Part shown: one piece after another, positions 34,507 through 46,338 of the stretch
How the letters are laid out: each line of letters starts with the position of its first letter
Numbering within the stretch: position 1 is the first letter of the stretch
From: Scolecobasidium constrictum UM 578
Lineage: Eukaryota > Ascomycota > Dothideomycetes > Venturiales > Sympoventuriaceae
Direction: 5' to 3'
DNA length: 64,000 nucleotides
NCBI GenBank assembly: GCA_000611715.1
Contig: AZYM01000046.1
Span: 372,001-436,000, forward strand
The notes under the pieces: generated by a model
What the model saw: the letters and a program-made list of their open reading frames with translations, nothing else
What the model was told of the DNA's origin: nothing
Database searches by the model: none
Position numbers and translations under genes: made by a program

Positions 34507-35274
34507 CTACCATGGCAACTGCAGCGGCGTTGGCAAGTCTTTGCCCAACGTATCTTCTGCTGTCCCAATGTCACCCGGCCCTCGTGGCGCCCAGTACTGA
34601 CCAGTCTTGCTGATGTCAAAGTCCTTCTCAACCCATTCACGCAGGCTCTTCGCCGCCACATCTGGCGTTACAGCGCCGCCTTCATCCCAGAACTTGTCGA
34701 AGCCGACACCCTTCGTCATCTCAGTGCGCATGAAACCTGGATGTACCAAGCCTACAGCAATACCCTTCTCCTTCAGATCCAAGCTCAGAAGCTTGCCTAC
34801 CATGTTCTCAGCTGCCTTCGAGGCATGGTGACCGAACATGCCACCGCCCTCTTTCTGGTGCCTTAGCGTGATCGATCCAGATTCTGAGGACACGAGAATG
34901 ATCTTCGAGCCATCTTTCAACAAATCTGCCTTCGCCAAGTGATGGACCAAGAACACAGGACCGATCGCGCTCGTGGTGTACATCTTGACCTGTGCATTCC
35001 AATCTGGCTCATCGAAAGACTCCTTGCCAAAGAAACCAGCGGTGATGATGACCGTGTCGATACCCTTGTTCTCTTTATAACCGGCAACGACATTTCTGCC
35101 TGCTGCTTCAGTGCCGATGTCCACACCACCTATCCATTTGATGTTCGGTTGCGTATTTGACGGCGCGTCGCCGCGAGCGGTGCCGTAGACGGTGTTCGAG
35201 GGAGATGCAGCATACTGCTTGAGGAGCTCATTGCCCAGGCCGCGAGTGGCGCCTACGATTAGTGTTACGGTCAT
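34507..35274 (-). CDS. Short-chain dehydrogenase/reductase with His in the catalytic Tyr position
   Basis: A single exon of 255 residues. It has the SDR cofactor motif VGATRGLGNE (TxxxGxG type) near the N-terminus, TAGFFG in the NNAG position, VSSESGS around the catalytic Ser, and HPGFMRTEM after the active site. The family signature YxxxK appears here as H-H-A-S-K, with His149 where the catalytic Tyr is expected and Lys153 kept. The family catalyses NAD(P)H-dependent oxidation or reduction of small carbonyls and alcohols. With the Tyr replaced, activity may be lost or altered, or His may stand in; the sequence cannot decide. It is divergent from the FluG-like gene, 382 bp away, which may reflect a shared promoter but not necessarily shared function. 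Confidence 0.87.
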   Translation of the reverse strand: MTVTLIVGATRGLGNELLKQYAASPSNTVYGTARGDAPSNTQPNIKWIGGVDIGTEAAGRNVVAGYKENKGIDTVIITAGFFGKESFDEPDWNAQVKMYTTSAIGPVFLVHHLAKADLLKDGSKIILVSSESGSITLRHQKEGGGMFGHHASKAAENMVGKLLSLDLKEKGIAVGLVHPGFMRTEMTKGVGFDKFWDEGGAVTPDVAAKSLREWVEKDFDISKTGQYWAPRGPGDIGTAEDTLGKDLPTPLQLPW

Positions 35275-35656
35275 CTTTGGTGGTTGTATTCGAGCACAAG
35301 AGAATTATGGTGCTGATCTCAATCAAAGGTTAAACAGCTCAGAAGCACGAGAAGTCGAGCTCGTCTTGGTACATGGGCAGCCGCCATGCAACGTTGGCAT
35401 CACGCAATTGCCATGCGCGTCAGAACGCGATCAAGCTCAAAGCTATTTGTGATGTCATGCTTGCAGAAAGCTTGGAGTGCTTTTGCATGGAGTTATCGAT
35501 TCTCGAGGGGCCTTTCCCTTTTCGGCTCATCAACCAAAGGAGATGAAACCCGTGATCTTAATAGGACGATGTAGATAGCTCATTTTCTTTGTTTCAGAGG
35601 CAAATTGGAGCTTCATTGTGACCTCTTGAGATGTAGAACCATACATATCCATAAAG
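35275..35656. promoter_or_regulatory. Shared upstream region of the SDR and FluG-like genes
   Basis: 382 bp lie between divergent start codons and must hold both promoters. I see no motif I would name. Confidence 0.5.
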
Positions 35657-38490
35657 ATGGCTGACTTCCCACGACTGCGCAATGTGATCAGATCTTGCCC
35701 TGTATGCATTGCCAGACTAGAATGTTCGGATTGCAGACATTAACAAGCTGAGTAGGTCATTGATAACCATGCGCACAATCTTTTGCTCCCAGGCGAATAC
35801 TCGAATCATCCCTTCGAAAGCATAACAACCGAAGCGACTGGCCCAGCCCTGGCCGACACCGAGTACTCCCTTTCTCACTTGCGCGCCTTGAAGCAGCTCA
35901 AGCACTTATACGGCTACTCTGGACCGGAGTCAGAATGGACCTGGAACGCGCTCTTGGAGTTGCGACAGCAATGGTTCGAGCGGGATCTTGGAGCTTTGAT
36001 CAGGAATTCATTGAAGGGAACATATTCGATTCTCATGGATGATGGCCTGTTGAATCCACGAGTCATACACAACTACAGATATCATGATCAGTTCACAGAA
36101 GCGCCAACCAAGCGAATCCTGCGAATAGAGACATTAGCGGAGAGCTTGATGGCAGAGCTCACTCGAGATGCAAGGCTTGATGACCTGGCGAGCTCCAACT
36201 TCATGGCTGATACCTATCTCCTGTTCAGTGAGCGATTTGAGATCCAGATCAAGCAGGCTATTGCAGATCCTGAAGTTGTAGCTTTCAAGTCCGTTGTATG
36301 CTATCGTAGCAGCGAGTCCTTGGATATCGAACCAGACTACGAGCGCATCTTGTTGAAGATCGGTCCAAGCTTCGAGTCTTACATTGCACGCTGCGTGGAA
36401 GACAAGCGGTATCGAGTCGATAGCAAATATGTCAACGACTTCCTCGTGCTGAAGACGCTCGAGCTCCTGACGGCGCAGTACGCTCATGGCACGTTCTCAA
36501 AGCCAGTCCAGTTCCATAGTGGCTTGGGCGACAACGACATCGACCTGCTGAGAAGTAATCCTGCGTACATGCAGCCACTGGTCGAGAAATACCCTGAGGT
36601 CCCCTTTGTGATACTGCATTCGGCCTATCCATTCACGCGGGAAGCGGGGTATCTTGCCATGGCATACAAGAATGTGTTCCTCGATGTTGGGGAAGTCTTT
36701 CCGCAGCTATCGCGAGACGGTGAGCTAGAAGTGCTGAGACAAGCGCTTGAATTAGCTCCGTTCTCAAAGCTGTTGTGGTCGACGGATGGTCATTTGTTTC
36801 CTGAGACGTACTGGTTGGCGAACAGGCAGTTCCGCGAGGTGCTGGAGGAAGTCGCGATCGATTACGCAAGGGAGAAGGACTTCACAGAGGACGAAGCTAT
36901 TGGGATGGCGACAGCAATCATGTTCAACAACGCCAATTACCTCTACAATCTGCACTACCCACCACAGGACGGAGGTGTGGCGCCGGACACAAAGGTGCTC
37001 CCGTATGCGCAAATTGTGGAGCCAGAGCCAGGCAATGCTATCACAGGCACGCATGCCTCACAACAATCGCCTTACGACACCAGGGCATGGTCGAGCTTCA
37101 TGAAGCTCAATCCAGATGTTCGCTTCATCTTTGTCCAATGGCTCGACTGGATGGGCACAATCCGTCACCGTATCTATCCAGCGATCGAGTTCCAGAGGAT
37201 GGTGACATCTGGAGATCGTGTTGTCATATCTCTCGGCAATGCTGGGACTTTGCAGAATGACTTTGTCACATCTGTCGCCAACACCACAGGCGCGATCTAC
37301 GTAGAACCGGATCTGAACTCCTTGAAACCTGCTGCAGTCAGTCCGGCACCATCAGCAACGGTCATGGCAAAATTTTGTGATGGAGATGGTGGCTATATCT
37401 CCGAATGTCCACGGAGCTTTTTGGAAAATTTGGCGAAGGACATTTCAGGAAAGCATTTTATCGACCTGCTGGTCGGCTTCGAGATCGAAGTAGTCTTTCT
37501 TCGTAGGGTACCAGAGAATGAGAAAGCGCCTTACGAGCCATTAACGCGGACGCATGCCTGGAGCACACTCAGTGCAGATCAGTGGATCAACCTCCTGCCG
37601 ATCGCCATGGAAGTTCACGATGTGTTGCAAAGCATCGGGATTCAAATTCAAGCCATGCATCCAGAATCTGCAGCAGGGCAATACGAATTTGTGCTGCCAC
37701 CACTCCCACCAGTTGAAGCAGTCGATACACTGTATCAAGCGCGGCAGTGCATAGCCATGGTAGCCGAGCAGCATGGCCTAAGAGCTACTCTGCATCCGGT
37801 TCCATTCCCTGAAGCAGCTGGCTCTGGCGCCCACGCTCACGTTTCGCTGAACAAGCGAGATGGGAGCGGAGTAGAGTCGCTCTCAGAAGAAACGCTCGCA
37901 AAGAAGGGCGCACACTTCTGGGCTTCAGTGCTGGCACATCTCGAGGGCATATGCGCCTTCTCCATGAGCGAGGCCGAGAGCTACGGCCGCGTTGCAGAAG
38001 ACCATTGGACAGGAGGAGTGTGGATCGCCTGGGGGACTCAGAATCGTGAGGTACCTGTGCGTAAGAGTGGAAGCAATAGATGGGAAGTGCGTGTCATCGA
38101 CGGCTTTGCAAACATGTACCTGGTGCTCGGTGCAATTCTAGCTGCTGGACTGAGAGGCATGGATGATGAGGTGGACGAAGTTCTGTTGGACTGCCCTGGT
38201 CAGTGTTCCCTCTGCAGATACTGTTCCTCGTGGACAGAAGTAGCTGATGATCAATTGCAGCCAATCCAGCGCGCCTGGACGACGCAGGACGAGAAAAGTA
38301 TGGCATCACGCAACGACTACCCAAAACACTCGAGAGCGCCTTGGAGGCACTTCACAAAGACGAGATTTTGGCAGAAGTCCTACCACAGAGCATGATCACT
38401 CGCTACACCGTGATGAAAAGGGCCGAGCAGGAAATGCTGGGAAAGATGCAAGATTGGGAGCGCAGAAATTGGCTCATCGAGCGATATTGA
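35657..38490 (+). CDS. FluG-like amidohydrolase-glutamine synthetase fusion
   Basis: Three exons (35657-35701, 35756-38198, 38261-38490) encode 905 residues. The 45-nt first exon supplies the start (MADFPRLRNVIRSCP) and joins exactly to VIDNHAHNLLL, the H-x-H metal motif of the amidohydrolase half (about 15-430). Further landmarks there are PVQFHSGLGDND, ILHSAYPFTREAGYLA and LLWSTDGHLFPETY. The second half (about 450-905) is a type I-like glutamine synthetase: GFEIEVVF, HPESAAGQYEFVLPP, PFPEAAGSGAHAHVSL, YGRVAEDHWTGGVWIAWGTQNREVPVR. The last exon gives the family C-terminus ending RRNWLIERY. Aspergillus FluG is needed for an extracellular signal that triggers asexual sporulation; paralogues without that role are common, so the name is by architecture only. 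Confidence 0.9.
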
Positions 38491-39333
38491 CCAGAACTGT
38501 TGAGCATTGTACCAAATGCCAGTTATCGATTGCTTAATGGTTGACGAGAGTATCCTGAACTAAATGTCAGTGATGCTTCGCTCCACATCTGTTCAACACC
38601 AGCCACGCAAGACGCGCATGGAAGCTTGCCCATGCTGTACCACGATACACCCTGTGCATAGCGCCCAAGTGGCAAAAGAATACAAATGCATCGATCGCAA
38701 ATTTTCTGAAACGTTGTGCAACCTGCAAGGGCAAACAAGTGGGACTGCTGAATCGCATCGCTAATACGGACATGCAAGGACAGCAGCTCAAGGGCTTTGT
38801 TTAATGATGCCATCTTAAGATTGATGGCCCCAAGCGCTCGCAAGAGGGTATCATGCTCGCTGCATGTGAATAGCAAAGATGGATCCCAAGTGCATCGCAA
38901 AGCTGAGGCATGACTGCAGCACTATGGACACAAGTATCACAAGGCTATATGAGCACAAAGGAGGAGTTAGAGAAGTGGTCTCATGATTGCTGACGTGTAG
39001 TGCGCTTGCGAGCTACTATCTACAAAATCAATGAGACAAAGAATTTTTTTTGGTGTGCTCCGATGAGAGCATCATCAATATGATGACCACATCAAGTCCG
39101 TAGACAGCGTGATCGCATTACATCGTGTTTGCGTATGATCAAAGCATGTTCATGAATGAACTTCGTGTATGCCACTTTCGCGCCGCTGCTCAATGACCAG
39201 ATCCCACACCAAATACAATCAATGTCCTAGTCCGTGAGGCCCTGGACCGTTATCATACATGAAGCGAGCGAAGGTTGTCGTGCGATGATGCGTGTGCCAT
39301 CTTCGAGTCGTTTGTGTGTCGAGGTTTAGGTGC
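38491..39333. other. Convergent 3' region, no gene recognised
   Basis: 843 bp between the 3' ends of the FluG-like and mucin-like genes. A 125-codon minus-strand ORF (38523-38900) starts with ATG and has helical-looking sequence, but it overlaps the FluG 3' UTR and has no domain I recognise, so it is not called. Confidence 0.45.
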
Positions 39334-40105
39334 TCAAGCCACGCCCATGAGGACGTTGGCAGCCAAGAGAGCGACAGCGAGACCAGAAATGCCGTTGGAG
39401 GCGCCAGCAGCGACCGAAACCTCGGGGGCCGAGGTGCTGGAAGTGCCAGATGGGCGAAGAGCCGTGGTCGTAGAGGAGCGGACTGAGCTGGTGACGGCTG
39501 GAGCAGAGCTATGATCAAGTCAGTCAACTGATGTGCAAGTGAAGTTTTTCTGATTTGATGCTGCTTACCTGGCAACTGGAACCTCAGTGGTGCCTGGAAC
39601 CGAAGCTGGTGGAGCTGGCTCGGTGGCTGCTGGTGGAGCAGGAGTGCCAGCTGGCGGAGCAGGAGTGTCAGCTGGTGGTGGTGGAGCCTCGCCGGCTGGA
39701 GGAGTAGCTGGAACAACTGGAGGAGCGGCCTCAGTCGGCGTCGTGGCTGGTGGAGCAGCTGGAGGGGCCTCAGTCGTCGCTGGAGGAGCCGGAGTGCCCG
39801 CCGGTGGAGGAGCTGGAGCAACGCTGCAATCGGCAGTGACAGTGACCGTGGCTAGTCGCACGTCAGTAATTGTCTATTAGCAAGCAAGACTTGAGAAAAC
39901 TTACTGGCACCCACAGTGACCGTCTCGGCAACCATGCGTGGCATCATCTCGACGTCCTTACGGACCTTGAGGGCGGAGCCATTGGCGACTATTCATTGGT
40001 AACGTTAGCGAAAATGTCAAAACATAGTTAGTTGATCGCGATGGAAGAGAGGCGAGTCGTACGAGCAGCGATTGAGAGCACAGCGAGAAGCGGAGTGGCG
40101 ATCAT
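39334..40105 (-). CDS. Small GPI-anchored mucin-like cell wall protein
   Basis: Four exons (40063-40105, 39905-39988, 39569-39851, 39334-39508) with introns of 74, 53 and 60 bp give 194 residues. The N-terminus (MIATPLLAVLSIAALANGSA) is a signal peptide. After VTVTADCSVAP follows a Pro/Ala/Thr/Glu-rich domain (about 60-135) built of short PAPPAGT- and PPATTE-like units, a likely O-glycosylated stalk. The C-terminus has a Ser/Thr-rich spacer and a hydrophobic tail (SGLAVALLAANVLMGVA) with a small-residue omega site before it, as expected for GPI anchoring. Such proteins coat the plasma membrane or wall. The repeat domain is GC-rich and produces spurious Gly/Ala ORFs on the opposite strand. It is divergent from another GPI-type gene. 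Confidence 0.86.
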
Positions 40106-41282
40106 TTTGTCGGTTGAAGTGAGAATTTTTGCTGTTGTCGCTGTCAGTCGAAACAGCTTCAAAAGACGTGCTGTGGGGTTAGGGCAATTACTAGGTGTTT
40201 GTTCGAGCGTTGATTGATGGGTTGACAATGTGCTGAAGATGTGGCAAATTATGCGGCTCGAAAATGAAGTTGTGTTGTTGGTGAGGTAAGAAGAAAGAAG
40301 AAGAAAAGGTGTTGTGAGAGGAGACTGGTTTTAAGGAAGGAATAAGGGCACGGACCATGTTTGGGCGGTCGCGGATGCCTCGCCAGGCACATCGAGCAGA
40401 CCGGCCGGGAACTTGTCGTAATGAGCGGTGACCTTGCTGAAGAAGGTTGGGCGTTTTGGTCCGCGCGCAAGCTGGTTCTGCCACCAGCAACATGGGAGCA
40501 GTGATGAGCAACATCAATTGCCGGGAGGCCGGAACGCCAGTATCAATTGCTGCAGCGGATATGCAAATCGTGGTTCCATGCATGTGGTGGATCAAAGGGA
40601 GCTTAGACCGTGCGACATTGCTGTGACACAAGACGTGGATGGCCATTTGATAACCCAGCCACGGGAGTTTGTTCGGCATGGGCTATTCAGCATCACGGTT
40701 CTGCCATTGTGGAGATGGTACCACCATAGATGATGTCCGCTTCGTCGCCACGGCGTGGTGTTTTAGTTGCCGATCGTGACGGCAAGCTTCGCGGCAACAG
40801 GCATGTCCTGAATCGACTACTGCAGGAACAAATGTCATGATCCGAGCAAACTGGAAGCCAACGGAGGCCATGGACGCTCGCAACTTCTGTGGCGTTGTCG
40901 GTCCATATTTCTGAAATCGTCACCGCTTATCGTCGCCGCCAATGTTTCTGCATCCGATGAGGAAGGCGCTGCTCGGTCCCTGTTTCGACATTTGCAATTG
41001 CTGGCTGGCGACTGCCAATATGGAGACCGACCCTGACGAGACAAGAGTCGTGACTTCCCTCAACGAAGTGCCAGTCGTATACAGGTACAAAGAGCCCACT
41101 TCGCTGTCGTCTTCATCTTCTCTTCTTCAATCAACTAGCCAGCCAGCATCACCACGCTCTTTGGTCGCTTTTCTTGGAACTTTTTGGACGAATACCACCG
41201 CCTCTTACACCAGACTGCCAGAACTGTTTCCCTCTTACTTCAATTGAACCCGCAATTCAAATCAACGAGATCGACACTCAAG
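40106..41282. promoter_or_regulatory. Region between two divergent GPI-protein genes
   Basis: 1.18 kb between start codons. It probably contains both promoters. The ORF at 40191-40679 (minus, 162 codons) has no domain content. The side next to 41283 has a long C/T-rich tract (about 41100-41160) like a fungal leader. Confidence 0.5.
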
Positions 41283-42246
41283 ATGCTGGCCTCAAAGACT
41301 GTAGCAGCATTGGCTGCTCTGGTTGCCATCAGCAGAGCTCAGATTCGTGAGCAATGCCCACTCTTGTCCGGACTGTCAGAGTACTGACATGAAAGCAGCT
41401 CCAATCGCAGAGACGACGGTTGTCATCATCGACAAAGTGCCTGCCGTTGCCGTCCGTACTGTTTACGCCACTTCTCACATCACGGTCTTTGGCTGCCCAC
41501 CTTGGGAGGAGAACTGCCCAGTCCGCGACGGAGAGACTCAAGCAGTCGTGACGGCGACGATCGGAGCAACAACGACTGTCTGCCCTCTCACTCTCTCCCA
41601 GGCTCGTCTCAGTGTCCGTCAGGGCATCTCACGAAACACTGGAGGTCCACTTGAGACATCGACGACAACATGGCCAACGGTCTACAATCTGCCATCTGAG
41701 TTCCCAACACAGACAACCTGGGATCCTGCCATTTGGGCATCGATCTTCCCATCAGGCGCTCCCGCATTCAGCGACCCAGTCTCGACCGGCAGCTTCGCCG
41801 ATGGTGAGTGGACAGGCACGCCGTTCCCTCTGCCCACCCTCAATGCCGAGCAGGCTGCCATCTTTGGTGGTGACGGCTCAGCGTCAAGCAATGGCACTGG
41901 CGGTTCATACAACGGCTCTGCTGCTGGCGGCGCTGCTGGTGGTGCCTCGAGCGGCCAATCGGTCACCGTCACGACTGGCTCCTTTGCAGCTATCTTCTCG
42001 AGCAACATGACAGCCTATGTCACCACCCTGAATGCATTTACCGGCAACTGGTCCGCTGGCGGGCCAGGAGCCATAGGAGGCTACAACGGCTCGGGCTCTC
42101 TGCCAGGCTCTCCAACAACTCTGTCGAACGGCACCGTCGTTGGCACGGGTCCAGTGTCCCTCCAGACCGTCAATGTCAGCCCTGCAATCCCAGTCAACCT
42201 CTTCAGCTTGCTGGTAGCGTTGTCAGCTCTTGCTTTTGCGCTATAA
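41283..42246 (+). CDS. GPI-anchored Ser/Thr/Gly-rich secreted protein
   Basis: Two exons (41283-41346, 41399-42246; intron 52 bp, phase 1) encode 303 residues. The signal peptide is MLASKTVAALAALVAISRAQ. A conserved-looking front part contains TVYATSHITVFGCPPWEENCPV and ATTTVCPLT, with four Cys that could form disulphides. The middle is Gly/Ser/Ala-rich with several N-glycosylation sequons (NGT, NGS, NMT, NWS). The end is hydrophobic (VNLFSLLVALSALAFAL), consistent with GPI anchor addition. This build is common in ascomycete cell-surface proteins; a wall or plasma-membrane location is inferred and the function is unknown. The start at 41283 is the only ATG giving the signal peptide; a shorter in-frame start at 41323 belongs to another frame before the intron. 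Confidence 0.86.
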
Positions 42247-43684
42247 AACGCCGATCGGACACTGCGTCTGTCTGTGCTTCACCAAGGAATCGGTCCACGA
42301 TGCACAAGCAGCGGTGCCTGTTGCAAAGATTCGCTAGTCCAGCCACCGGTCTCTCACGCCCGCTCTTAGCAACATGTACTTTCATACACATGTGTAGATC
42401 AGCATGTCAGCAGGGGCACAAGATGAATTTCCTTTCTCATTGTGAATAGTTGTTATACTCATGTATGCTAGATCTGCATCAGACCATCGAATGCATTTGT
42501 TCCTGTAGCAACCTCTTGCATTTCCTTTTGTCGTCCATCGAGTCTATCGTCTCACAGCCTGGGTCTATGCAATGCACTGACGACGCGGTACTATGGCGCA
42601 CAAGAGGTACAGCACCAGCCATACCTCCCGCATTGCGCAATAACGCGAGCAGCGGGCTGTTGCTGGGATGAACACGAGGACTAGAGCTGATCATGTTGCC
42701 GCACGGGTAGACGGCACTTGTAGATGGTTGAGGATACTCGAGGAGTCTTTCTTGTTCATTGCCATGTTGTTGAGAGAAGCTCAGAGTGTCACAGAGGGAA
42801 GCAAGGGGGAGATCTCAACGCACGGCCCACTTTCTGGGCCGTCAAACCTTCGGAACCGGGTCCACTTTGCGGTGGCATTTCGAGTCTTCTCGAGTCCACA
42901 CATCGTCTCTCTCGATGATGCCTTTGTTGACAGCGTAATTGACTTTCAAGCTTCTCTGGACAGTCCCGGTTCCTCTCAGGCGTTCCCGCGCGTCTCCATG
43001 AGCTATTCTCGGAAAGATGCCGACCTCGCTGCTGACGGCCTATGAGCCACTGAACTTCACGCGATACCCGTCAAGGGAAACGAAGACCTTCCATCTCACT
43101 GACCACTTGAAACATCAACCTCTCCATCTTTGCTCTGTTCTTTGACTCTCGCGCTGTCCTTGCGGCGGTGAACGCGGGAAGCTGGGACGGAAGATGCCTC
43201 GCTATTGGAGCTGGTAACTTCCGTCGCCGAGATTTCGATGGAGGCCGAGATCCTGCAGTTCTCACAACGTGGAGGGCCTGATGTTAGCCACGACAGAACT
43301 TCTCAGAGCTCTCTGAAACTGCAATACCGACTTGACTATTCCATCACTGACCGAATATAGCACGTATACATGCGCGACGGCATTTGGGAACAACACAGCC
43401 ATCGCTCTGCTTACTCATGTCATTTCTTGACCTTAATTTCACCTCGACTTCACGCTGACGGTTCTTGCCGTTGCTAAGACCTCGTCTCGTATTCTAGCTG
43501 CGTGCAGCGTGCACATTCTCAGCTTCTCAGCCGCTCCTTGCCCAGCCTTGTACTGTTATATCTACACGAGCAGTCGCATTTAGCCCTGCGGACTCTCTCC
43601 GATTGCCACTTGCTCAACGAGAGGCGATTTGAGACGAGTATATCATACATCTAGCGCTGCCTTGCGCACTCAGATCAGAACACA
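42247..43684. other. Intergenic region, no gene recognised
   Basis: 1.4 kb between two plus-strand genes. A 125-codon plus-strand ORF (42668-43045) has no recognisable features and no supporting splice sites. The last 200 bp are presumably the leader of the next gene. Confidence 0.5.
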
Positions 43685-44572
43685 ATGGCTGCAGCATCAT
43701 ACTACACGAGCCTCGAGGCCGATCAGGCCTACTCACATCCAGGCCACTTGAGCCAGGGAAGTACCAGCTCGGTGAAGCCATTGAAGCTTGCTGCGCAGAA
43801 CCAACATGAATTCGGGTGGTATGATGAACATCAACAGATTACAGGAAGTGACAAGGTGGGAATATTCCTTGAACAGTCGAGCTACATCCCACTGATCTGA
43901 TCCCAGAGATTGAAGCGGCGGATACGATGGCTTCGCATCATTCAACGAGTCGTCGCGATGTTGATCTCCATTGCTGCTCTTGTGCCTATTTCCATGACCT
44001 TGCACAAGTATCTGACCACACGACATGACTACCGCGACGCTCCTACAGCCACGGGAGGCACGATCAATCGCAATCCATGGTCGCTTAAGAATAAAACCTG
44101 GCCGACCTACACCTACTTCGGAACCGCGGTCATCTCCACGTTCATCCATCTCGGAGTTCTACTCGGCTATCTGTGCTCCGTGCGCACCTCAAATATTCTC
44201 GATACCATTGGGACATGGGTCGTCAGCATCGAGCTCGCCGGCCAACTCATTCTCTGGATTGTGGTCGCTGCAATCTACAAGTACGAGAAGGAGAAGACGG
44301 AGGCAGGACGCCATAATGATCTCTGGGGCTGGACATGCTCAGGTCCCGCGCAGGCAATCCAGGGCACATTTGAGGATGTTATCGATTTCGAGAAGTTCTG
44401 CGATATACAGTCTGCTGGTTGGTATGCCGGTCTGGTCCAGATTGGTGCCATCATATTGTCTATCTTCATTATGATCCTGGCTTGGAGAAGGACGAAGAGT
44501 AAGAAGGCTGTCAGGCGAAGTGCTCAGCGTGGTCTTGAGGGTGTCGAAGGCTACCGCCACCAAGGTGTTTGA
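43685..44572 (+). CDS. Four-helix membrane protein, unknown function
   Basis: Two exons (43685-43855, 43907-44572; intron 51 bp, phase 0) encode 278 residues. A polar N-terminal region (1-60, Ser/Gln-rich) is followed by four hydrophobic segments: about 66-86 (VVAMLISIAALVPISM), 125-147 (YFGTAVISTFIHLGVLLGYL), 156-180 (WVVSIELAGQLILWIVVAAIY) and 228-247 (LVQIGAIILSIFIMILAW). A loop holds WGWTCSG and a further Cys (EKFCDIQ), which could form a disulphide. The C-terminal tail is basic. The overall form is like MARVEL- or claudin-type fungal membrane proteins, but no diagnostic motif allows a name. Confidence 0.77.
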
Positions 44573-44911
44573 TGGACAATCCGTGTCGTTGCTGGGCATA
44601 TATCGCGAGTTATCCTAGGTATGATGGTTTCAGAAAATTACGACTAATGATAATCCTCACACTTCGCGTTGTAGCTTAAGGGTCGAAATGCTGCGCCCTC
44701 ACACATTCCTAAACAGATCCTCACTTCGCCATCAAGGTCACCACACCTGCCTCATACAAGACTAGCAGTCCGGGTAACGGCGGTGGAGCTTAGCTTGTGC
44801 ACCACCGCTAGGCTACAAAACCGCGCTTCCTGCACCTTCACCCTCTTCCTCTTCTTCAACATTCACAATCTTTCGTTTCGCATCATTCGTAGCATCGAAT
44901 AGCTTCACAGA
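44573..44911. other. Spacer and BTB gene promoter
   Basis: 339 bp. It contains the 3' UTR of the membrane-protein gene and the upstream region of the BTB gene. A C/T-rich tract (about 44820-44880) precedes the start. Nothing else is recognised. Confidence 0.5.
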
Positions 44912-46134
44912 ATGGCACAAAGCAAGTCGGGTCCCGTGGTGAAGGAAGAAAGTCCAGGCATCATTCCGTTTCCCAAGCGTCGCATACGCTGGACGTAAGT
45001 CGCTTCAAGCTTCATGGTGTCCATACAGATCTGATGATTCGTAGGCAGAACTCGTTCGTTACGATCTCTCTAGGTATCGACAAGGCGAATATCCAGATCT
45101 ACCGCCCGAAGATCGAAGCACAATCTCCAACCTTCCTTGACAGGCTCCAAGATGTGGACAACGATGGTCGTATTGGGCAGATGATCGTGCTGGAGGACGT
45201 GGACGAGGAGACCGTGGATATGGTGATTAATTGGTTGTATGAGGGCAATCTTTCCAAGGTGGAGACGGAGACGGACGAGATACATAACGACTTCATGGCG
45301 CTCAAACGCGAGCTAGCTGAGGAGGATGCGGAGAATCAGGAGAGGGAAGAGCACGGACCGGGTGACGTGCAGATTTCTGCAGAACCAGGCACACCTCGTA
45401 GCCCTCCAAGGAAGATGCGCAAGCTGGATGGACCAGTCACGCCGTCATCCTCGCCATCTCCGAGTGTGGCGCACAAGACTGAGTCCACTCCTTCGACTTC
45501 GACCACTACGTCTTCCAGAGCTACTGCGAAAGGCGTGATTACAGCTTCCAATCTCGGCTATGAGGATCTCTTCAAAGTCTATACATTCGCAAGCAAGCAT
45601 GACTTCCCCAAACTCAAGCTCGAAGCTCAAAAGTGCTGGCAGCGCCTAGTTCGAGCGACCAGGGCCAAACCAAGCCACGAGCTAGTCAAGAAGATCTTCG
45701 ATGAGCTGCCGGACGACGTGGGTCTCACACGTACCATCGCAGAGCAATTCGCAGAGTCCTACATCAAGTCGACCAAATCCACGTTCTCCAAGGGAGTAGA
45801 ACACGCGGAGGCTCAATTGGAGGGGTTGCACCAAAAGCTCATGCGACTAATCTTCATCTGTACCATGACTGAGAACAAGGGTGGCTGGTGCACTCATCAC
45901 GGACATGGCAATGCAGAGGAGCAAGTGGAATGCTACAAAGCTCGTGTCCTAGAGAGGGAGGAGATCGTGATGCGACAGCGTAAGGATTCCTGGAACGAGG
46001 CTGCCGCGTTGAAGAAGCGCATCAAGACGCAGGACGAGGTGCTTGAACAGTGGCAGCTTGAGCGACCGAAGACGACGATCGCCAAGCTGATTCGTGATAA
46101 GGACGGACTCATCACTGGAATCAAAGAGAAGTGA
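44912..46134 (+). CDS. BTB/POZ domain protein
   Basis: Two exons (44912-44994, 45045-46134; 50-bp intron GTAAGT...TCGTAG, phase 2) encode 390 residues. Residues about 25-105 fit a fungal BTB/POZ fold: FVTISLGIDKANIQIYRPKIEAQSPTFLDRL, then IVLEDVDEETVDMVINWLYEGNL. A charged Ser/Pro-rich insertion (about 120-180) follows, and then the second half of the module (LFKVYTFASKHDFPKLKLEAQKCWQRL), which is common in fungal BTB proteins with a split domain. The C-terminal part is helical and charged, with CTMTENKGGWCTHHGHG carrying Cys and His residues that might bind metal. BTB domains mediate dimerisation and often link to Cul3; the specific partner is unknown. Confidence 0.85.
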
Positions 46135-46338
46135 ACAGGGGGCCTGGGTTGCTCACAAGCTCTGCTATACAAGATGGAGACGGACAGCGAGCAAGGCATC
46201 GAGCCTGCCTTCTGAAGCGGAATCTTGCATGCATTACCACATTGGACCGAAGCAACAGGACTTGGCTTGGTCTATAGGACATTTGGCCAACGCAAAAGAG
46301 CAGATAGAGTATCTGCAACGCTCAAATAGCATCAATAA

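Noticed and set aside
38523..38900. 125-codon minus-strand ORF behind the FluG-like gene
   Set aside because: Helical-looking but with no recognisable domain, and it overlaps the expected FluG 3' UTR. Kept as a note only.
39587..39880. 97-codon Gly/Ala-rich plus-strand ORF
   Set aside because: It is the exact complement of the Pro/Thr/Ala repeat exon of the mucin-like gene, which has signal peptide, introns and GPI tail in its favour.
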